Assembly: GCA_947652115.1 (NCBI GenBank)
Contig: OX393570.1
Span: 7,205,915-7,269,914, forward strand
Source of the DNA: Blastomussa wellsi
Taxonomy: Eukaryota; Cnidaria; Anthozoa; Scleractinia; Plerogyridae
Length of the DNA: 64,000 nt
Direction: 5' to 3'
Position numbers and translations under genes: made by a program. The notes under the pieces are model-generated. The model ran no database searches. It had not been told where the DNA came from and saw only the letters and a program-made list of their open reading frames with translations. Below are positions 14,201-26,000 of this stretch, one piece after another (position 1 is the first letter of the stretch; each line of letters opens with the position of its first letter).

Positions 14201-14886
14201 CAGGATTTCCTGCCTCACCTGTTTGGCCTGGTACACCAGCTTCTCCCTGTTCACCTACAAACATTTCAATTACAATTTCAGAAGAACAATTTAGTCATTT
14301 ATTCTGCAATGGGTAATCACCTAAGTTCAATACAAAATTGATCAGTTTTTTATGTTATTAGCTGATTAATAGTCAGAATTATTAAAAACTAGGTATTGTA
14401 TATTGCAATCATTGGCTTACAAGCTACGGAATAAGCTCATATACCAAATACACAATAATGGTAGATGTATGTGCCAGTGAAAACAACTGGGGACCTCAAA
14501 TATTACAATTCTGTCAGGGTTTTTCAATTTGTGGTTCCAGAAAATATCCATACCCCCCACAGAGGGTTTTTTTACTCATAGACCCCCCACCCCCAGGAAT
14601 TTCCATACGTTTTTCACTGGGTTCCCTTAACCCCTGGAAAGCCCATTTTCTCAAAAAAGAAAAACTAAAAACAATTTGTTGTTGCATTGTACATATTTAT
14701 TTACTTATGGAGATATTCGCCACGTTAGTTAGCGAGTTGAACCTGAAAATACCCCTTGTGCGAGATCTCAAAAAGCGAAGTTGATGAACCAAGGAACAAA
14801 AACTGCAAAAGCACTTGAATTTTAACTATAAAAGAACACTTCTAAGTCAACCAGAAAACCTTTTCTAGTTATAAATCTATACATTC

Positions 14887-14927
<41 letters not shown>

Positions 14928-16845
14928 GGCCTCTGAGTCAATAGCCCAATCGGTCTCAAGGAATAATTGTTAATTAGTAGAAAGTCGGCTGTGTTCTACT
15001 GGAAATGTTTGGTTCTCCCACTGTTTTCTATTTGACGATAGAAAACGACCGTGCACATTTTGCTCCTTGGGGGCACGATTTTTATTGATTTTTGGATTAA
15101 AAGCACATAAGAAAGTAACTTTTGGAAAGCAAACCTTTTAAGTTTCTAGTAAAACAATTAGACTACTCGTCATCGTTTTCTATGAGCGATAGTAAACTCG
15201 GCTGCGCCTTGTTGACTATTCACTCATAGAAAACTCAGGCTCATAGTCTCATTGTTAAATAGTACTAGGGCTGTAAAGGGGAGATGAAGTAATAATTATA
15301 AGCCGATTGACACTTAAAATAAATGGCACCCAAACTTGAATAACAAGACTCTGTACCAGACATGAGCTGATATACATTAGGTTTGTTGATATTGTAGCAC
15401 AACCAGGCCAACCTCCAGATACAGTACCTTTTGTGGGGACACCAGGCAGCCCCATAAGGCCCGGCTCCCCTGGGGGACCACTAATACTGTCGCCAAGTTC
15501 TCCTTTTTGTCCAGGTTTTCCCTTCTTGCCACGGGGCCCAGGAAGGCCAGTGCCGTTTGCTGGTAATCCTTTTGGGCCTTGAGGCCCTGGCTCCCCAGGG
15601 CCACCAGGAACACCCGGAAATCCTTGAGCACCAGACTGGCCTTTGCTTCCTGGAAAAACAGACGGAACATGTTCATACTCAGGCTACAACTCTTATATAG
15701 ACAGTGGAACCCAACCTCATGGCACACAGTGTCTATTATGACCACAGAGACTCAAATCATAATGAAGAATACAACGACACCAAATAATTGAGCAGCTGCT
15801 TTGTTGCTATATTATAAACATCCCCATCATCTGCATATACAGAGTATTTTCTGCATAAAACAGAAAAGTTGCCGACTATGAGTATCCAAATAGATTGATA
15901 ATTATAGACTGATTATCACATCAAAATAGATTAATTATTTTAAAACCGTTTTTGTCGTAAACAGTGATAAAGTATGCCACCAGACTACTTCAAACTCCTA
16001 TTTTAAGAAAATGACAATATGCTGAATTTAAAAGCCAAAGTTTGCTTGATCTATTTGCTTTTTTTCTCATCAAGATTCTTGGCTGTTTCATAGAAAAAAA
16101 TAATTTTTGCGTTGTGTTTGCAGCTTTCTCACAACAAAATGTAACTGGTCTAGATGCTGGTTTAGATGGGAAAAGCTACACCAGAGATCCATATTCATAG
16201 CTGTCCAGTCGTCCAAGACTACTAAAAAAAACAACACGAAAACTCGTCCGCCAGACGACTTTTGAAAAATTTGACTTGACCAAAACATTTATTAAATTTT
16301 CCCATGAGTTACCTCTGTTCTGATCACTTGTTGTCCATTCGCAACTTTTAGAAAACAAAATAATTAATTGAATAATTAATTAATTTTTAATTGATTTTTA
16401 AATAATTAATTCTGGGCTCCTGAAATTGTGGCTCAGGCTCCCAACTTTCAATTCTGAGAGCCCAAAGGGTTCCCTTAAATTTCTCTTAGGCAGCAGCCTT
16501 GTAATGCTTCGGAAAAACAATGAGCAAGAGGACAGACAGCACTCTTTTATTCCCTCGTTCAAGTTGAAGAGACCGTGGCTAACATTTGTGCCAGAATCGT
16601 CTGTGTCTGCCGACTCTGCATTACAAACTGGGGGGCGCAATGTTTGTGAAACTTGCAGGTGAAAATACGGGTGGTCCATACGTTGTATGTGATTTATGTG
16701 ACATTATGTAAGAGAATATAATATATATATATTACCATTCGCTCCGACGAAGGGCTAACGCTCGAAATGTCAGCAATTGAATCTCTTTACGGTGGCCAAT
16801 TGACATTATCAACCCAGTTGATAAAACCAAATTATATTGTTATAC

Positions 16846-16890
<45 letters not shown>

Positions 16891-19800
16891 CTATATATAT
16901 ATATATTAACCGCATTCAGCTGACTTGGCTGCCAAATTCAAACTGCCAGCTTAGCGACCATGCAATTGTGACAAAATCGCTCTGAACAATAGCAGGGTCG
17001 CTAAGCTGGCAGAATTTGGCGGTCAAGTCAGCTGAATGCGGTTAAAATGAAAGCAGAATTTGAAATCTTGAGTCTGAAAAGTAGTGTTTTCCGAAAGGTT
17101 AGGATAAACCTTGAATTTCAATGCAATGCTGGTAGGAAGAAAAATTATCGACGGCTTCCGTGAGGCAGTTTTGGCGAGATTAGGCCATTTTCGTGGGATT
17201 TATGGAGCTTCGAGTGTGGACCGTTGGCAGATTATGTTGCCAGCCTTTCGCTTCGCTTTACTCGTAGGCAAAACCTCAGAAGGTAAACTCACCTCAGTGT
17301 CTTTAAATCGACTCCAGGACCACAGAGACATCAAAATAACGTAAGGAAAACATAAGGAAAGTCATTTTTATTTGCATTCTTTTCCACATGTAGAATTTAG
17401 GGCAATTTTCAAACTTTTTTCACATATTCTCTTACATAATGTCACATAAATCACATACAACGTATGGGCCGCCTGTTGTTAAAATAATAAAAAGGTTAAC
17501 TTTCCATTCACTTGTTGTACAGTCACTAATCTACACTTTTCCACAGGCAAGTTAAATTTTGCCAGGGCAAGTATGTCATCTGGCATACTTGCCCGACTGA
17601 CGAACTTGGAAAAATTATGGATCCCAATATACATTTTAGGCAATAAAATTCATGAATTTGGTAGTTCCCAGCTCTTGTGAGACACAGCCAGATAATTACT
17701 GTAAATAGTCAATACCTTTGCGGCCTTTAAGCCCATCTTGCCCGTCAGTGCCATTTGGCCCATCTCTGCTGCCCCCTTGATCTCCCACCATGCCCTTTGT
17801 TCCATTTTCTCCTGGAGGGCCCTGCAATCCAATCATGCCTTGTTCACCAATATTACCAACAGCACCTCTGGAGCCATTCACCCCTTTTATACCTGTAGGT
17901 ATATAAAAGATTGACACATCAATCAGAGAACCAAAAGATCTTAACAGAAAGCATACATGTACAATTAGTTCTTTCTGTTTTCCTTATCCTCCAGCTGTTT
18001 TGAAATGAATTTACAAAAATACGAAGTTTGCACGTTTTTTCACGCCTAAAATTCAAGGACTTTTCAAGGACGTTTCAGGACTTCTTTTTGGCTCAGGGTA
18101 TATGTGCAAGAGTAATGAGAGAGCACTTGGAACAAATATTTAACGCATTTTGTTAGCAACTGAAGATGCGTTTAATCTGTTTGCATAAACATTGGGTCCA
18201 GTGGCTTTCAGAACTTTATTATTTTTCAATTGACCATTTTCACATTGCCCATAATACACCTTGTTTGCCCCCCAAAATTTTGCATGAGCATTGTCTTCAG
18301 ATTCTCTTGGGACGACTGTAATACCCAGGCGAATTGGGAAGCAAAGGTTATGCAAAATTTTGGGGGGTAAACAAGGTGTATTATGGGCAATGGGAAAATG
18401 GTCACTGAGCACTTTATATTCTATTTATGTGCTTGTGAAAGCAAACAAAACACAAATTTATTTTTGTAGTATAAATGAAATAATTCATATTTGAATGTAT
18501 TTCTTATGGAATTTTGCCATGTGATGCATATGGCGATAGGAGCTTGTAACCGTCTGTGGCCCCAAGATGTAAAGTCAAGAGTTCAAAAAACGGCTGCAAT
18601 TCTTAGCCAAATACCGGTAGGTTCAAAAGCAAAAATTTCATACCAGTCTATCAGTAAATTAAATTCAGGCTGCCAAATTCATCAAAGGTTTTTCATTTTC
18701 AAAACACTTTTCTTCAGCAACAGAATGCAAATCAAAGTTTAGTTAACACTTACAAGGCATTCTAGATCAGAGTGCCCTTAAAAACAGTTTTTGTCACAAA
18801 AGTTTTGTGGTTGTTATTGTTGTCAATTACAGAGTCAATAAATGAGAAGTGATATTCGAGACATTTTAGGCACGATGCCAGCATTGATCTGAATGTTTGA
18901 TTGACATTTACACCTCATGATCATTTCAAGTTTATAAGTGGATATTGATAACAGGGTATTAATATAAATCTAGACCACAGCGTACGCTTGGGGAACTGGC
19001 GCCAAGTCGTATACCAGTTAAGCATGCAAGCACATGCAAGTCACATGTAAATGATGTTATAGCAAAAATATGTAGCTGACAGTCACAAGACTTTTATCAG
19101 CCAATCCGCTCGCTACAGGTTACAACACCATATGTACTTAGCTTATGTTGGCCTGGACTTTCCATTAGGCACCGCTACAGGACAGCATTGAGAATTCAGA
19201 GGCAGCTTTAGCTAAATTATTTGCCCGCCTGCCCACTTCCTAGGCAGTCTAGTTTTTATGTTTTAATTTCATATCAGTGAGTGGTCGTGTCTGATTCTAT
19301 TTGAAGTTTTTGCATTGTGTATTCTTTAATAGTTTTATGTAGATGTTTTGATATCTTGTAATAAAGACTGCCAGAACCCCACTTTTGTGTTTGCATGGTG
19401 GTTTAGAATGAATTGTACATACTCTAGTTTTCAGTGTGATTGCGTTGCGATTAATCGAACAAATGGAATAGATTGACTGTACTTTTTCCACGATGTATTT
19501 ATAATTATTACTCAGCAGTGGCAGCAGCTACCTTGTGGACCTGCAGGACCAGCAGGTCCTGGCGCATCATCTCCAGGGACCCCCCTGGTGCCATTAGGGC
19601 CTGCTTGGCCAGTTTCTCCTCTAGCACCCCTGGGGCCGACTTCACCTTTGCTTCCTTGGACACCAGGTTCACCTTCCTCACCTACTCGAAGTTGACCTGT
19701 GAGAATAATGACAAAGAGAAATGTGCTCTCAGGTAATCTGTTGCCTAAAGGAGGCACAGTCCAATATTTTTTGGCAGAAATGGACTGTACTAAATCAAGC

Positions 19801-22800
19801 GGAAAACATTTATTCAATAGCTCATTGCCGGGTATATACTAATCCTACCTAAATTGATCCTATCATCTCCTTTTGCCCCTTTTACTCCCTTTTGTCCGTC
19901 AGTTCCACTCACACCCATTTCACCTTTTGACCCATTTTTGGCCATTTCTGGTAGAGGCATTATCGGAGGCGCACCCTTTTGGCCTTTTCCACCATTACTT
20001 CCCTGTTCTCCTGGATTCCCATCGACGCCAGGAAAACCGTCATCTCCCTTTGTAAACAGAAGTCAATGTTTAATATGGCTACCAGCTGTAAACAGGTTTA
20101 TAACACGACTGGCAAGGCCTAGGATTTTAAATCTAATGGATAACAATTTTTCAGTTTTGCGAGTAAAGATCACAGGAACCCATCAGTAACTATTTTCAAT
20201 ACCACAAAAATATATGGGAACCCATTTTTAATAATGGCAACAGTAATGTCCTGTCTGCAATCCACAAATTCAGACTATTTACTGTCATGCTATGGCAAGA
20301 CAGAAGCTTTTCTTTTACAAAATGTCTAATGAGATAACATTTGGATTTCCCAAGGGAGTGATTTGGCTATCACCATCCGTGAAGTCATTGCTGAAGGACC
20401 ACTTTTGAAACGTCCTTAAATTTACACTTGTTTTCTTTGCTCCAGACGCCATGCTATAATGACTGTTACTGAAGTTGCACCTGCCATAATATATTTTTCT
20501 GTAAAGACAGCATGTGAACAAGGAGAAAGGGTAAAAAACAAAAAAACATCAGGCAACATAATGCACAATGACCTGTTAGCTTTCGGGCTGTATGGCTCCC
20601 AGCTGTGTGTGTGAACATAAATTACAGGTGACTGGTATGACTTTGGAATATAATTTGGTTTTAATGTTTGACCTGCACTCGAAGAAGAAATATCACTGAA
20701 AGGAACATGTTAACCTTCTGACAGCCAAGCAAATTCTTATTAAGGAATACCAAAATGCTCCCCTAGGGGGCAGAAGACATTTCTTACTGGCAATCCAGGT
20801 GGACCTGTGACACCCTTTGGTCCTGGGGAACCAGTTTCTCCAGGAGAACCATCATTACCAGGCGGACCGGCCTTTCCCTTTGTACCACGGTCACCTACTT
20901 CACCTTTTTCACCTGGTGGTTGAAACAGCTCTTCTCTTGGACGTTTAGGACTTTCACCTTTTTCCCCGATACTCCCTTGAGGACCTCGAAAGCCCTTGGG
21001 ACCCTAAAAAGAAAAACACCATGATAACATGATTACACCAGTGAGCCCTTGGAGATCCCAGAGATCAATCATAGTGGAGCTCCAGCGGCCCAAAGGGCAA
21101 ACCACAGGAGAAGAACAATCGTCCATGCACAGAAATAGGAGAACCATGCATTAAAGTTTTCATGGTTGACATGGCCAGTGGCATGGATCGCGGGGTAGCC
21201 ATGCCATGTCAATACCTTGTCAGCCTTATCAGCTTACATCTTTGGTATTGGATATCCATATTATGGTCAATTGACAGCTGTCAAATCGAGGTATCCGCCG
21301 GCCAGTATCGCATGACCAGATCGCGGGCTCAGATTTAGAACTCATTGAGGTAACATGTTTTTGGAAGTTGACCGCTGATTGTGGGCTCAGGTCTGAGTTT
21401 TTCTTCTGGCAGCATTTTTATGGTCATTCTCAGCGGAAATTCTGCAATTGCAGTTGACATTTTTAATTCTTATTAATTTCAGAGAAATATATTAAGAACC
21501 AGTGATTTCCATCACAATCAACAAAGACCCAGGGATCATTCAGCAGGTCTTAAATTGAATAGAAACTACATTTTGGTGTTTGATCCACACGCATATTTGT
21601 TAAACCTAAAACTGTCTGAAGGTGCATCTTCAAAAGTCAAAGCTTTATGGAGAAACTAATACCAAAGTAATAGGAGTAGTAACTGACGAAGCTAAGTCAG
21701 TGCGAGGTTTTTCCTTTGTAGGTGTTTCCAGAGGACATTTAGCAGATTTAGGCTTGTTTTGAACTGTGATCTTACTGTCGCCTTGTGCTTGTATGGCTCT
21801 TGCTGTGTTCCGTTGATATACTTGTCAGTACTGTTTTTACCGTTTTACAAGGACAGCCGACACGCTTCTTCCCTGACTTGGTCGAGCAAGTTGACTTCCA
21901 TGCAACGACAATACAGCTCTTCCAGTAAAAGCCCAACCAACAAAATCAGCCGAATAATTACATAGCGATGGAAAGGAAATAGCATGCAATAAAATAGAAA
22001 TATGTTTGTTTTCTTCTCATCTCGTCAGACTGCATTTTTCCTTTTTCATTTCTATGTGCGTTGTATCAGTCTCTTCTTTTATACTGTCCGCATAATAAAG
22101 AGCGGCAGATCACGCAGCAAAAACAAATTCAAAGTGACAGTTCTATTGTTTTAGTTGATAAAAGGCAGTTGACGCTCACACGTGCGCAAAATCGTGATAG
22201 TGTCCCTTTAACAATCAGTTATTTTCCACTGTCACACATGCTATATCCCAGTGTAGGGGTACTTTTCCAGTTCATCATGTAAACTACTTGCTTCTTATGA
22301 TGGGCCCTTACAGACCCTTTTGACTATAGCCATAACAGATCTTACGAATGTTCCTGGTTTACAAGGGCAACCATTTTGTCTCTTATGGTGGACCCTTAAG
22401 GACCCTTGTGATTAATCAAATATCATAACAATAACAGAACTCACTGGAAATCCTGGTCTACCAGGTTCACCATCTGCTCCTTGTTCACCAGTGGGCCCTT
22501 GGGGACCCTGGTTCCCATCAGCACCGGGCTCTCCAGGTATTCCAGCCACTCCAGGGTTTCCATTGACACCTTTAAAACCCTTTGGTCCAGGTCGACAAAC
22601 TGGGCATTTATCTTTTTCCCCTTTCTGACCGGGTGGGCCTTGCGGGCCTTGAGCGCCTGGGTCTCCAGTTGACCCTAAAGGTCCTGGGGGGCCAGGTTTA
22701 AGGGGTGGACAATCTCCCTCACGGCAAAACAATGGATCCGCTAGAAAGAAGAAAACAACATTAGAATAATGTTGCCTTGAAGCGTTAAAACACTACACAA

Positions 22801-23062
22801 CTGGTATCAGAAGTTAGCAGTATACCATCAGCAACATAAGTTTAAATTTTAATCAAGTTATAATTAGGGAGGCTTGAAAGGGTTTTCAGCTATTGTTTAA
22901 CTTTGCAGCTTGCCAGCTGCCTACCCATGCTTCAAATTTTAATGAAACAGTATACAAAAACAATTGCACAATACAAACGATTAGGCTCAGGAGACCATAC
23001 ATTACTTAAGAAATACAAAACATGTACCGTGTTTCTATCGAGTTATAGAACACGAGTGGAAG

Positions 23063-23093
<31 letters not shown>

Positions 23094-26000
23094 AAGCCAT
23101 AGGCAAGTGTTTCCACAGCTTTTTCGAGTTCTCCCAAACTTTCACGAGTATTTCTATAACTCGATAGAAACACAAAGTACATGTTTTCTATTTCTTTTAG
23201 AAAACACCACGACAAGAAAAAGGAAAACAACTTGTTAACTTTGATTATCAAAATGTAAATTCTCTTTGCTTGCGCCATCATTACGTCAACAGCTTGCGCT
23301 AGTTCTGTGTCTCCATCGAGTTATAGGAACACGATTTTTAACCAATCAGCATGCATATTTTCTTAGGACTGTTTTCTAATACACAATACTGTTCGTGTTA
23401 ATGTGATATGTTACACAGCACTTCAAATAAAAGCATTTCGGCCAAAATTCTTGTAATTCAAAAATCCATTGAATATTTTTGTTACATTGCCAGAGAAAAT
23501 AAAATAACATAATTAGCCAAGGTTGCTTTTAACCCATTTGCTCCTGTGCCGGCCAAAGTCGGCCATGGCAAACATTGCCTTTTGTTCTGCTTCTGGCATC
23601 ATCATCTTTTACCAGAAAGGCATCACTTATACTCAATCTCTGCAGGAGGAGGAGATCTTTCTAATGATACCCAGATCAGAGTGACAGAGTTAATTGAGCA
23701 AAAGAATCTTCCTTTCAGAGAGCACTTATTGTTACCTTTGGGTCCTCTTGGCCCAACTTCACCCTGTACTCCTTTGAATCCTTTAAATCCAGGAGGTCCA
23801 TCCATGCCTGTTGGTCCAGGCATAGGAAGTCCATTCTCTCCACGCTCTCCTGCATCACCCCTTGGCCCTTGCTCACCTTTGGGCCCTTCTGGGCCCTCCA
23901 TACCTGGAAAACCTGAGGAGAGACAAGGCATGTTTCATGAGTGACAAAATCTGATTTTTTTTTTCCAACCTTTTCTCCTGTTCTGTTTACTGTGTATCAA
24001 AAACGGTCACATTGGGTTTGATCGATTTGCAATTCCTAGCTAGGGCACCAAAAATATGGTTCTGAGTTGCACACAGAGAAAAACCAGGGAGCTAATAATT
24101 ATTGTAAAGGGCCTCTTGATTGAAGGCGCAAGAAATCAGATAAGTGTATTTTTACCTTGTGTACCAGGGGGACCCTGAGGGCCCTCAGGGCCAGGGCCTC
24201 CAACAGATCCTTTGGGACCAAAGACAGAAGCACCCGAGGAGCCAGCAGGGCCTGGGTCGCCTTGATCACCTTGAGGCCCTCTTTCACCAGGAAGTCCCGC
24301 ACTACCTTTTGGTCCTTGTTTACCTTCCCCGCCTGGCAATCCACCCTGCGTAACAATCAAACATTTGTTATAACTTTTTGGCTGCATCCAACTTCAAAAT
24401 TTGAAGTAACATAAAATTATATTTTTGCAAGAGATGTAAACACCCACATAAAGTATAAAAAGGTAAGCCTTGCGCCAAGCGGCGTATACTGCCGGAGCTT
24501 ATCCCGGTTTCTGTAGCATTAAGCAGCAAGGAATATGTCTACTCCCCCTGGATGGGATGCTAGTCCATCGCAGGGTTACCCCGCAGCATTACTTCACCAG
24601 TACCCAATAAATGGAGAGAGGAACTGTGAGAGTAAAGTGGCTTGCCCAAGAACACAATACAGTATCCCGGCTCGAACCCGGACCGTTGGATCCAGAGTCC
24701 AGCGCACTCACCATTAGGCCACCACGCCTCCACGTAATTAGCTATGCTAAAATGTAAATGTAAATGCTCCCACTAAACACCCACATGGAAGTACCATAAT
24801 TTTGACCTCTCAGTCTCTACAAAAGCTACCTTAAGTTTAGGGTACCCTGTTCACTCATGTGCTACTGAGAAGTTTTTCACTAAGAGTAATCATTCTATAA
24901 ATTGCATGGATCATCACACAGGGATTTTTTAGAGGTTTTTTAGAGGTTTAGAGGTTTGGCTGTTAACTTCTCAAATAGGCTTTCATGTGAATACAGTCTC
25001 AAAAATGTTTGGGAACCACTCTTCCACAGTATAAATCAAAGTGGCTGTGAGCCACTGAACTCGTGAATGAAAGAGTGTAAATGGTGAGGACCAAGGACGT
25101 TGAAAAGTTGATTTACAAGTGGGGTCTACCTGAAAACCGTGCAATGTTACCGATGCAATTTTTATAGTTGCTTAAATAAATGGCTGGATTCATACCCCAG
25201 CGAGCGGGGGATTCGACATACGCTCGGTACGTCTCCTTGCCTTTCAAATTACCCTGGCAAGTGAACGGTTCTTCTGATGTTTCTGTCCCTGAATATACAC
25301 GGGACTTATTATGAACATCTCCATTTGTACATATACAGGCATTCATAGTGCTAAAAATCTTGTTGATCACAATACACAATTCTCTCAGATCAGTGCGCAA
25401 CACAAAATGGCGATTTGCAACGCTTGCACAAACCATGTGCTTAGTCAGGTGACTTTAACGAGTAAGTGTTCCCCGGCCGCAAAACAAACGATGTTATGTA
25501 GGTTGGGAAGCAAGAACCATGAAGACTTTCCACGGCCTCAAAACGTATGATGCTAGCTGAAGTCGACAATTAAATTCGCAGAACGATTTGCTGAAGTAAA
25601 CAAGAACCATGAAGACTTCTCCGGCCGCAAAACAAACGATGTTATGTAGATTGCGAAGCAAGAACCATGAAGACTTTCCACGGCCTCAAAGCATATGCAA
25701 GTTCACGAGTAAATTTGCAGAACGATTCGCTAAAGGAATAGAGTAAGCTCAAAATTTAAAAAGTCACCGTAGATCGTCCAAATAGCCAGCCGAGTTCAAA
25801 ACACAACCTCGTTCCCAGGGTCTCTCCCTTGGAATTAGAGCCCGCGATACATGGCGATAGTACTTGAACGATACAAATTGTGCACTAGTCAGCGGCATTA
25901 AAAAAAAAGTTTACGGGAAATGAGTGAGCGAGTGAAATTAGCATATTTGGAACCACTATACTCGTTTCATTCCATTCACGAGTAAAAACAGTCAAAATGA

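Larger units (their letters stand above)
16676..17467. mobile_element. 792-bp element with 44-bp terminal inverted repeats, hosting two other repeats
   Basis: Ends 16676-16719 and 17424-17467 are inverted copies starting CCATACGTTGTATGTG. Inside are a Penelope-like end (16740-16896) and a MITE (16905-17045). A 77-codon plus ORF (17111-17344) has no recognisable domain. Confidence 0.8.

Noticed and set aside
24660..24737. tRNA-Gln gene on the minus strand
   Set aside because: Mutated arms and a contiguous SINE body show it is a retroposon head.
25113..25436. 107-codon minus ORF between collagen exons 22 and 23
   Set aside because: Not Gly-X-Y, no fitting splice phase, and no recognisable domain; treated as chance or repeat debris.
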